Assembly (NCBI GenBank): GCA_021789595.1
Contig: JAJYJJ010000003.1
Location: 62,001-126,000 of the forward strand
Reading direction: 5' to 3'
DNA length: 64,000 bases
From: Nitrospirota bacterium
Lineage (GTDB): Bacteria; Nitrospirota; Thermodesulfovibrionia; UBA6902; JAJYJJ01
In this document: positions 29,903 through 37,818 of the stretch, piece after piece
Layout: each line of letters starts with the position of its first letter
Numbering within the stretch: position 1 is the first letter of the stretch
Program-made: the position numbers and the translations under genes
Notes under the pieces: model-generated
Told to the model about the DNA's origin: nothing
The model's input: only the letters and a program-made list of their open reading frames with translations
The model's database searches: none

Positions 29903-31336
29903 GTGAGCGAATTGAGAAAATTTAAAGAAGCAATAAAGCCATATATCGACGGCTGGAAATCCGTCGAGGTAAAAGCAGTCTGTTTTTCCGCTTATGGAAA
30001 GTGGATCAATCTTGGAACTCGGATCATCTTATCGGAAAAACCCACAACAGATATTATAACTTTTGATTCCCTTCCCGAATTCTTAAGATTCAAAGCCTTC
30101 CATGAAATTCTTGATATTAATAAACTGGACGACCTTTTGGTGCAACTTGAACGTGGAATCTTAACCGTATGTGGTAATGAGATCTACTTTAAAATTGAAA
30201 GTAACGACGTAAAAGTCACCCCGCTTTCATTCAGCTTTTACAGAGATTACAGATCTGAGAGATTTATTCCTCTCAATTTTGCTTATCCGATGGTCATTTT
30301 ACGTGCAGGTGAATCAATACACGGACTGCTATACAATCACGATGAAGCTATTGAGCAAGGATATCTGGACAGCGGATTGCGGTCTTATAAAGTTCCATAC
30401 AATGGATTGGATGATTTGCTTGTAAGTTTTATTGGAATACCTAAACCAGATTTTGGCCACATTGAATCCGCTTTTCTAGATGTTGTAGCCCCTATACCAC
30501 TACGACTTGGAAATGAATGCAAATTATCCGATGGTAAAGCTATTATCCATATGGAAAATGTTGGATACGAGCACTTGGAAGATATATCAATAGGACTCAT
30601 CGAACATTCTGGAGGCCAAACTTCAAATAGAACATCGTTTGTTTTGGCAAAAACTGATTTGAAAGAAGAAAATGGTCATCTGGTTACGCACAAAGATGTA
30701 GGCACAGATACCTCTTCAGTTGATATTTTCTTAAGTTTCAGAGGCGAGTTTCTTGATATGCTGAGAGTCGGAGATCCATCAACTATATTAAAAAACCCAA
30801 GAATCATGGTCTATGAGCATTTTGATAAGGATCTTACAATATTAAATAAATACCTAGAATCTTCAGACTCAGATTGTTTTGAAATAGGAATAGGTCTTCT
30901 CCTTCATTTTTGCGGATTTAATACGGGTTCTTATTGCTTGGTAAAGGGCAAAAAAGGGAGAAGCGGGATTCAAGAGGAGATTGACCTTATTGCTTTTGCA
31001 GATTCTAATCATGTTATTGCTGGAGAATGTACAACTAAAGAAATTGATGTTAATGAAAAACTTTCAAAACTTTCCAGGAGGGTAAAAGAAATACAGGAGA
31101 TTCTTGAAGGATGCTCTATTATTCCTCTTATTTTTACAACACTGGAGATAGACAAAATTCCTAGATCTGACATTGAAAAAGCAAAGAAGGAAGGCATTGG
31201 GGTTGCTGCCATTGAGAATATTAAAGAGATTCTAGAAATGGCAGGGCAAAAAAAACAACCGCAAGAGATTTTAATGTACCTTAAAAATCTGATTCGTAGA
31301 AATGAGCTAAGTCAATGGAAAACAAATTACCGATAG
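29903..31336 (+). CDS. uncharacterised protein in the hsd operon with a C-terminal PD-(D/E)XK-like nuclease pattern
   Basis: CFEIGIGLLLHFCGFNTGSY...GIQEEIDLIAFADSNHVIAGECTTKEIDVNEKLSKLSRRVKEIQ; GTG start; 3' end overlaps hsdS. Confidence 0.6.
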   Translation: MSELRKFKEAIKPYIDGWKSVEVKAVCFSAYGKWINLGTRIILSEKPTTDIITFDSLPEFLRFKAFHEILDINKLDDLLVQLERGILTVCGNEIYFKIESNDVKVTPLSFSFYRDYRSERFIPLNFAYPMVILRAGESIHGLLYNHDEAIEQGYLDSGLRSYKVPYNGLDDLLVSFIGIPKPDFGHIESAFLDVVAPIPLRLGNECKLSDGKAIIHMENVGYEHLEDISIGLIEHSGGQTSNRTSFVLAKTDLKEENGHLVTHKDVGTDTSSVDIFLSFRGEFLDMLRVGDPSTILKNPRIMVYEHFDKDLTILNKYLESSDSDCFEIGIGLLLHFCGFNTGSYCLVKGKKGRSGIQEEIDLIAFADSNHVIAGECTTKEIDVNEKLSKLSRRVKEIQEILEGCSIIPLIFTTLEIDKIPRSDIEKAKKEGIGVAAIENIKEILEMAGQKKQPQEILMYLKNLIRRNELSQWKTNYR

Positions 31337-32817
31337 GCTGGGTATGGACGAGAGTCGGAGAGGCTTGTATTGAATTGGTCGGCGGTGGCACACCTTCCAG
31401 AAATAATGCTGAATACTTTAGAGGTAATATTATATGGCTTACTCCAACTGAAATACCAAAAGAAAAGATTATTATAATTAATGATTCAAAAGAAAAAATT
31501 ACTGAACGAGGGTTAAGAAATAGTTCGGCAAGAATTATTCCGAAGAATTCAGTTTTATTAACATCGAGGGCAAGTATTGGTTATGTTGCGATAGCTGGAT
31601 GCGACCTCACTACAAATCAAGGTTTCGCCTCATTTGTTTGCTCTAGTGCAATTCACAATTTTTATTTAGCTTACTGGCTCTGGTCAAATAAAGATATGCT
31701 TCAGGCCAATGCTACAGGAACAACCTTCAAAGAGATAGCAAAATCAAAATTGAGAGAATTTTTCATCCCCCTCCCCCCTCTCCCCGAACAGCACCGCATT
31801 GTTGCCAAAATTGAGGAGCTTTTTACGGAACTGGATGCAGGGGTGGAGGCGTTAAAAAAGGTAAGGGCACAACTGAAGCGTTACCGTCAGGCGGTTTTGA
31901 AGTATGCCTTTGAGGGGAAGTCGACAGAGGAGTGGAGGAAATCCTCTCTTTTGTCATTGCGAGGGAGTAAAACGACTGAAGCAATCTCAAGGGATGGGAT
32001 TGCCACGCCTTCGGCTCGCAATGATAACCTACCCGAATTGCCAGAGGGGTGGGTGTGGACGAGTGTTGGGGAATTAGCAGAAAAAATTCATTATGGCTAT
32101 ACTGCAAGTTCCACAATTGAGCCTACAGGCCCCAAAATGTTGAGGATTACCGACATCCAAGACAATACAGTGAATTGGAATACTGTGCCATATTGCAAAA
32201 TAGAATCCGAAGATAAACAAAAATATCTCTTAAGAGATGGTGATTTAGTTTTTGCAAGAACTGGAGCGACTGTAGGCAAAAGTTATCTTATTAGAGGTAA
32301 GATTCCAGACGCGGTTTTTGCATCATATCTAATAAGAATTATTATTTCCAAGCAAATCAAAAAGGAATATGTATATAACTTCTTTCAATCCAATGAATAT
32401 TGGCGACAAATCCATAAGGGAAAATTAGGAATTGGACAGCCAAATGTTAACGCACAAACATTATCTCAAATTATCCTTCCCCTTCCCCCTCTCCCCGAAC
32501 AGCATAAAATCGTTGAAGAAATAGAGCGGAGGTTTTCTGGGGCGGATGAGGTGGAGAGGGTTGTGGAGCAGAGCCTCAAGCAGGCAGGAAGATTAAGGCA
32601 GAGTATTCTGAAAAGGGCATTTGAGGGGAAACTCGTTCCACAAGATCCAAATGACGAGCCTGCTGAAAAACTGCTGGAACTTATAAAGTCAGAAAAGGCA
32701 AAGATTTCATTGCATAAACCACAAATAAGTAAAAGGCATACCACCACAAATAAAGATTCTTCTGTAAAATTAAAAAAACGAAATGATATAATGAGAATAA
32801 AAGGAGGAGGATTATGA
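31315..32817 (+). CDS. hsdS: type I restriction-modification specificity subunit S
   Basis: two half-repeats: PLPPLPEQHRIVAKIEELFTELDAGVEALKKVRAQLKRYRQAVLKYAFEGK and PLPPLPEQHKIVEEIERRF...LRQSILKRAFEGKLVPQDPNDEPA. Confidence 0.95.
   Translation: MENKLPIGWVWTRVGEACIELVGGGTPSRNNAEYFRGNIIWLTPTEIPKEKIIIINDSKEKITERGLRNSSARIIPKNSVLLTSRASIGYVAIAGCDLTTNQGFASFVCSSAIHNFYLAYWLWSNKDMLQANATGTTFKEIAKSKLREFFIPLPPLPEQHRIVAKIEELFTELDAGVEALKKVRAQLKRYRQAVLKYAFEGKSTEEWRKSSLLSLRGSKTTEAISRDGIATPSARNDNLPELPEGWVWTSVGELAEKIHYGYTASSTIEPTGPKMLRITDIQDNTVNWNTVPYCKIESEDKQKYLLRDGDLVFARTGATVGKSYLIRGKIPDAVFASYLIRIIISKQIKKEYVYNFFQSNEYWRQIHKGKLGIGQPNVNAQTLSQIILPLPPLPEQHKIVEEIERRFSGADEVERVVEQSLKQAGRLRQSILKRAFEGKLVPQDPNDEPAEKLLELIKSEKAKISLHKPQISKRHTTTNKDSSVKLKKRNDIMRIKGGGL
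31953..32025. repeat. palindromic 'GTCATTGCGAG...CTCGCAATGAT' repeat embedded in frame between the two halves of hsdS
   Basis: GTCATTGCGAGGGAGTAAAACGACTGAAGCAATCTCAAGGGATGGGATTGCCACGCCTTCGGCTCGCAATGAT; encodes LSLRGSKTTEAISRDGIATPSARND. Confidence 0.88.
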
Positions 32818-33047
32818 AGGTTTTAAACTATAGAATCTTTTTAAGAAAGGAACCGGAAGGTGGCTATACAGTTACAGTTCCATCGTTGTCTGGATGTATA
32901 ACTTATGGTGAAACAATAGATGAGGCTGTGAAGATGGCAAAGGAGGCAATAGAACTTTATATAGAAACCCTGACAGCACATGGCGAAGATATACCTGTCG
33001 AAGACAATGTATTTGAGACTACAGTAGCTGTAGAGTCCAATGCCTAA
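32814..33047 (+). CDS. hicB: HicB-type antitoxin (short, no C-terminal HTH seen)
   Basis: YRIFLRKEPEGGYTVTVPSLSGCITYGETIDEAVKMAKEAIELYIETL. Confidence 0.9.
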   Translation: MKVLNYRIFLRKEPEGGYTVTVPSLSGCITYGETIDEAVKMAKEAIELYIETLTAHGEDIPVEDNVFETTVAVESNA

Positions 33048-33264
33048 ATTACCCTCGTTAACTCCTCAAAAGGTTATAACCATTCTCCAGAAAAAAGGAT
33101 TTATCCTTGAGAGAACAAAGGGGAGTCATCAGATATTCCGTAATCCAGAAACAAAGAGAATGGTAGTAATACCATTTCATAAAAAAGATCTGCCAAAAGG
33201 GACACTTCTTGAGATATTAAGACAGGCTGGAATCAGCAAAGAGGAAATAGAAAACTTACTTTAG
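33040..33264 (+). CDS. hicA: HicA-type toxin (mRNA interferase)
   Basis: QKVITILQKKGFILERTKGSHQIFRNPETKRMVVIPFHKKDLPKGTLLEILRQAGISKEE. Confidence 0.92.
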   Translation: MPKLPSLTPQKVITILQKKGFILERTKGSHQIFRNPETKRMVVIPFHKKDLPKGTLLEILRQAGISKEEIENLL

Positions 33265-33272
33265 GAGATATT

Positions 33273-34727
33273 ATGCCTGACCAATCCTCAACCATTGTTC
33301 AGCGTCTCTGGAACTACTGCAATGTCCTCCGTGATGATGGCGTGAGCTATGGCGACTATGTGGAGCAGTTGACCTATCTTTTGTTTTTAAAAATGGCTGA
33401 TGAACAGACAAAGCTTCTCAGTAAACCTTCAATAATTCCCAAAGGCCTTGACTGGCAGAGCCTTCTCGAAAAAGACGGAGACGCCCTTGAGGTTCATTAC
33501 CGCCATATCCTTGAGTCTCTCGGTAAAGAAAAGGGCATGCTCGGTGTCATCTTTAGAAAGTCACAGAATAAGATTCAGGATCCTGCCAAGTTAAGACGAT
33601 TGATTGAGTTAATAAATGCAGAGATATGGGTGGGGCTTGGTGTTGATGTAAAGAGCGATATCTATGAAGGATTGCTTGAAAAAAATGCTCAGGATATAAA
33701 GAGCGGTGCAGGGCAATACTTTACTCCGAGGCATCTCATCAGGGCTATGGTTGAAGTGCTGAGACCAGAACCTGGTATGAAAATCTGTGATCCTGCTTGT
33801 GGAACAGGTGGTTTCTTCATTGCTGCCCATGACTTCCTGTCAAACCATTACAAGCTGGATAAAGAGCAAAAGAGATTCCTTAAAGAAAAGACTTTCACGG
33901 GATGGGAGATTGTTGACAGTGCTGCACGGCTCAGTGTGATGAACCTGTATCTTCACGGCATTGGAGGGAATGAACGCCCTGTAACCGTTGACGACAGCCT
34001 TATTTCCGACCCGGGAGACCGTTTCGATATGGTTCTCACCAATCCGCCCTTTGGGAAGAAAAGTAGCATTACTATTGTCAATGGTGAAGGAAAGGCGGAT
34101 AGGGAATCGTTGATTTATGAACGTCAGGACTTCTGGGCAACAACATCCAATAAACAACTGAACTTTCTCCAGCATGTTAAAACCCTTCTAAAGATAAACG
34201 GGAAAGCCGCCATTGTTGTGCCAGATAATGTACTCTTTGAAGGTGGCGCTGGTGAGACAGTAAGAAGAAAGCTTCTTCATGAATGTGATGTCCACACGCT
34301 CTTAAGATTACCCACAGGCGTATTTTATGCGCAGGGTGTAAAGGCAAATGTCCTATTCTTTGATAGAAAACCTGCAAGTGAAAAACCCTGGACAGAGAAA
34401 CTCTGGATATATGATTTAAGGACCAATAAGCACTTTACCCTCAAGACGAACCCATTGCGATACGAAGACCTTCAGGACTTTATCAGATGCTATAACCCTA
34501 TGAATCGCTTTGATAGAAAAGAAACAGAAAGATTCAAGGCCTTTAGTTATGATGAACTCATGCAGAGGGACAAGGTGAGCCTTGATATATTCTGGTTGAA
34601 GGATGAGAGTCTTGAGGATTCAGAGAATCTCCCAGACCCTGACCTGCTTGCCCGGGACATTGCTGAGAATCTTGAATCGGCCTTAGAACAATTCAGCAGT
34701 ATCCACGAAGACTTAGCAGAGAAATAA
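33273..34727 (+). CDS. hsdM: type I restriction-modification DNA methyltransferase subunit M
   Basis: GQYFTPRHLIRAMVEVLRPEPGMKICDPACGTGGFFIAAHDFL, DMVLTNPPFGKKS. Confidence 0.95.
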   Translation: MPDQSSTIVQRLWNYCNVLRDDGVSYGDYVEQLTYLLFLKMADEQTKLLSKPSIIPKGLDWQSLLEKDGDALEVHYRHILESLGKEKGMLGVIFRKSQNKIQDPAKLRRLIELINAEIWVGLGVDVKSDIYEGLLEKNAQDIKSGAGQYFTPRHLIRAMVEVLRPEPGMKICDPACGTGGFFIAAHDFLSNHYKLDKEQKRFLKEKTFTGWEIVDSAARLSVMNLYLHGIGGNERPVTVDDSLISDPGDRFDMVLTNPPFGKKSSITIVNGEGKADRESLIYERQDFWATTSNKQLNFLQHVKTLLKINGKAAIVVPDNVLFEGGAGETVRRKLLHECDVHTLLRLPTGVFYAQGVKANVLFFDRKPASEKPWTEKLWIYDLRTNKHFTLKTNPLRYEDLQDFIRCYNPMNRFDRKETERFKAFSYDELMQRDKVSLDIFWLKDESLEDSENLPDPDLLARDIAENLESALEQFSSIHEDLAEK

Positions 34728-34757
34728 ACCCCTACTTCAGTGCTCCATAAATTGCCT

Positions 34758-34811
34758 TAAAGGAAAGGGGTCAAAGTAAAGGAAAGGGAAAGGAAAGGAA
34801 AGGGAAAGGGG
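34758..34811. repeat. purine-only GGAAAGG-rich tract immediately left of the second IS200-like element
   Basis: AAAGGAAAGGGGTCAAAGTAAAGGAAAGGGAAAGGAAAGGAAAGGGAAAGGGG. Confidence 0.7.
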
Positions 34812-35731
34812 TCAGGTCTTTAATATTGACATTATTTATTGGATATGATATTAATACTTCATGGCAAGGCCTTTAAGGATAGAATATGATGGTGCATTAT
34901 ACCATGTAACATCAAGAGGTAATGAGAGGAAGCTCATATACAAGAATGACAAAGACCGCAGGGCTTTTCTTGACATACTTCACAGGACAAATGAAAGGTA
35001 TAACTGGATATGTCATGCATATTGCCTGATGGACAACCACTATCATATAGTTATTGAAACACTGGATGGGAATCTCTCAAAGGGTATGAGGCAGTTAAAT
35101 GGTGTATATACGCAGGTTTTTAACAAGAAATATCATAGGGTTGGCCATATATTCCAAGGCAGATACAAGGCAATACTTATTCAGAAGGAGAGCCATCTTC
35201 TTGAGGTTTGTAGATATGTAATATTGAACCCTGTGAGGGCAAAGGCAGTAAAAACCCCTGTGGAATGGAAATGGAGCAGTCACCGCGCTACTGTGGGTAT
35301 AGAAGAATCGCATCCCTGCCTTACAACAGACTGGATACTGGGGCAATTTGGGACAAAGAGGGGAATAGCAAAAAAAAGATACAGCGAATTTGTAAAAGCT
35401 GGGATAACAGAAAAAACTATCTGGACAGAAGTTAAAGGACAGATTATACTTGGAGATGACGATTTTGTTGAGAGATTCAGCAAATATTTAAAAGGACATG
35501 AAGACATAACAGAGATACCCAGGAGACAGAGATACATCAACAGGCCAAGTCTTGACAGACTATTCAAGGTAAAGATAAAGGACAAACACAAAAGGGACAT
35601 GGGGATAAAAGAAGCGGTAGAGGGATACGGCTACAGTCAGAAAGAGGTTGCCGATTATCTGGGGCTACACTATTCAACGATTAGCAGGCTAATAAAGGAC
35701 AATGAGACATCAAAAAGCAAGACCTGACCCC
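34808..35731 (+). mobile_element. IS200/RAYT-like element with 13-bp terminal inverted repeats GGGGTCAGGTCTT / AAGACCTGACCCC
   Basis: left end 34808-34820, right end 35719-35731, transposase between. Confidence 0.75.
34861..35727 (+). CDS. Y1 (IS200/REP-associated) transposase with C-terminal HTH extension
   Basis: MARPLRIEYDGALYHVTSRGNERKLIYKNDKDR...CLMDNHYHIVIET...GHIFQGRYKAILI...YVILNPVRAKAV...YGYSQKEVADYLGLHYSTISRLIK. Confidence 0.92.
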   Translation: MARPLRIEYDGALYHVTSRGNERKLIYKNDKDRRAFLDILHRTNERYNWICHAYCLMDNHYHIVIETLDGNLSKGMRQLNGVYTQVFNKKYHRVGHIFQGRYKAILIQKESHLLEVCRYVILNPVRAKAVKTPVEWKWSSHRATVGIEESHPCLTTDWILGQFGTKRGIAKKRYSEFVKAGITEKTIWTEVKGQIILGDDDFVERFSKYLKGHEDITEIPRRQRYINRPSLDRLFKVKIKDKHKRDMGIKEAVEGYGYSQKEVADYLGLHYSTISRLIKDNETSKSKT

Positions 35732-35759
35732 CTTTTTGCTGCGTTTGTAAAATAAACCT

Positions 35760-36140
35760 ATGGCCTTCAGGGTGAACAGAGAGGATTTCGAAATGCTTGT
35801 GGAAGAGACGCTGGAAAGATTACCTGCAAGATACAAGAAGTATTTTGCGAATATTGCGATCACAGTAGAAGATTATCCCAGTGAAGAAGACACGGGACGG
35901 TTAGCCTCGAAGAAAGAACTCCTCCTCGGCCTTTTCTCCGGCGTGCCCTATCCCCGGAAAGGAGGGTTCTTTGAAATTCCTTATCCCCTGCCTGACACGA
36001 TAATCCTCTTCCAGAAAAATATTGAGAGCATATGTTCCACAGAGGAAGAACTTATCGAACAGATCCAGGCGACTCTCCTCCATGAAGTAGGCCACTACTT
36101 CGGATTGTCAGAGAGGGAATTGAGAAAGTATGAAAGATAA
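35760..36140 (+). CDS. zincin-like metallopeptidase (PF06262-type)
   Basis: MLVEETLERLPARYKKYFANIAITVEDYPS...LLHEVGHYFGLSERELRKYE; HExxH-xxx-G. Confidence 0.85.
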   Translation: MAFRVNREDFEMLVEETLERLPARYKKYFANIAITVEDYPSEEDTGRLASKKELLLGLFSGVPYPRKGGFFEIPYPLPDTIILFQKNIESICSTEEELIEQIQATLLHEVGHYFGLSERELRKYER

Positions 36141-36285
36141 ATGAATTACCCCTCAGCAGAGTTGCCTGGAGACCCCGATGCAAAGCATCAAGGAATCTTC
36201 AATCCTGACGCCATCCCGCGATAATCCTTTATTCTTTTTATCAAGGCTATTGGGGTATAATGGGTGAGGAAAAGGAGCATAAAGG

Positions 36286-37713
36286 GTGGAAAAGGAATCC
36301 TATCTAACGCCATCTTCAGGCATTATAAAGAAGATACAAGACACTATCAAAAAATACTCCATGCTCTCTGAGGGAGATAGGGTGCTTGTTGGTCTGTCAG
36401 GTGGCGCTGATTCGGTTTGTCTTCTCAGCATCCTGCATAAACTCAGGGATGCATTTAAGATCGACCTGCACGCCTTATACATTGACCACGGCCTGAGGCC
36501 GAATGAGATAAAGGCAGAGATAGAGTTTTGCAAAAACCTCTGCGAGAGGCTCGGCATTCCCCTTAGCATAAAATCCATTGATGTAAGGTCGTATGCTAAA
36601 GAACATGGACTCAACAGGCAGGAGGCTGCAAGGGAATTGAGGTATATGGCCTTTGACGAGGCTGCCTTTGAGATCAAGGCAAACAGGATTGCCATTGCAC
36701 ACAATGCAGATGACCAGGCAGAGACACTTCTGATGAGGCTTTTCAGGGGCTCGGGCACAAAGGGGCTTTCAGGGATCCCGCCTGTAAGAAGGAATATCAT
36801 CAGACCATTAATCGAGACCGAAAGGAAAGAGATAGAAAAATTCCTCGATGAAGAGACAACAGACTTTGTCATTGATTCATCCAACCTAAAGGAAGATTAT
36901 TTCAGGAATAAGATAAGGCTTTCCCTGATCCCGATACTCAAGGGATTTAATCCTGATATTGTCCGGACCCTCTCAAAGACAGCAGACATCCTGAGGGAAG
37001 AGGAGAGATACCTTGAGACAATCGTCACCAAAGCTCTGATAAGGCTCATCAGTAGAAAAACCAGCGAGAGGATAGAGCTTTTCCTTACACCAATGGAGGT
37101 TATGGACAGGATTATACTGCGGAGGGTCATAAGAAGGGCAATAGATGAGACAAAGGGACTTCGGGGAATTGGCTTCCTCCATGTCGAGGACATCCTCCAC
37201 CTTATAAAGAATGGAAACCCAGGTGATAGACTCTACCTTCCAAAAGGCATAAGGGCGATAAAGGGATATTCAACCCTTATCATCACTCCAGAGGCCCCTG
37301 TTAAGCTGAAACACTATACACTTGAGGTACCTGGAGAGCTTGTGATTAAAGAGGCAGGTATTATGATTAATGCCTCTGTTGAGGCCTTTACAGGTGCAAT
37401 CCGTGAATCGCTTCTAAAGGCAGATGGAAAGACATCGGCCTTTTTCGATCTGGATAAATTAACCCTTCCACTTAAAGTCAGACCAAGAAAAGCAGGCGAC
37501 CTTTTTTATCCCTTTGGTTTTGGAAAAAGGAAAAAGCTTCAGGATTACCTTGTTGATGAGAAGGTCCCCCGTGATGAGCGTGATACAGTGGCATTAATTG
37601 TTTCAGGGGATGATATTGTCTGGGTTGTGGGTTACAGGACAGATGACAGGTTTAAGGTAACAGCGGCCACAAAAAGGATATTGGCTCTAAGGACAAAAAG
37701 GGTAAATACATAG
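36286..37713 (+). CDS. tilS: tRNA(Ile)-lysidine synthase (GTG start)
   Basis: VLVGLSGGADSVCLLSIL, IAHNADDQAETLLMRLFRGSGTKGLSGIPP. Confidence 0.93.
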   Translation: MEKESYLTPSSGIIKKIQDTIKKYSMLSEGDRVLVGLSGGADSVCLLSILHKLRDAFKIDLHALYIDHGLRPNEIKAEIEFCKNLCERLGIPLSIKSIDVRSYAKEHGLNRQEAARELRYMAFDEAAFEIKANRIAIAHNADDQAETLLMRLFRGSGTKGLSGIPPVRRNIIRPLIETERKEIEKFLDEETTDFVIDSSNLKEDYFRNKIRLSLIPILKGFNPDIVRTLSKTADILREEERYLETIVTKALIRLISRKTSERIELFLTPMEVMDRIILRRVIRRAIDETKGLRGIGFLHVEDILHLIKNGNPGDRLYLPKGIRAIKGYSTLIITPEAPVKLKHYTLEVPGELVIKEAGIMINASVEAFTGAIRESLLKADGKTSAFFDLDKLTLPLKVRPRKAGDLFYPFGFGKRKKLQDYLVDEKVPRDERDTVALIVSGDDIVWVVGYRTDDRFKVTAATKRILALRTKRVNT

Positions 37714-37818
37714 CAGGATCTGGGCATGTATTAATTCACTGGCTTGACATTAATTCATCGTCTCCTTGCCAAGATTGCCCTTTATATGCTAATTTTAGAA
37801 AATTTTCAGGAGGCACAG

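Noticed and set aside
26130-36140. Integrative element using tRNA-Leu as attachment site
   Set aside because: The restriction island starts just after the tRNA, but I found no integrase and no repeat of the tRNA 3' end by eye. Left open rather than claimed.
36141-36153. ATGAATTACCCCT as an independent mobile element
   Set aside because: Only a half-match to the RAYT palindrome; could be chance, so mentioned only as a possible remnant.
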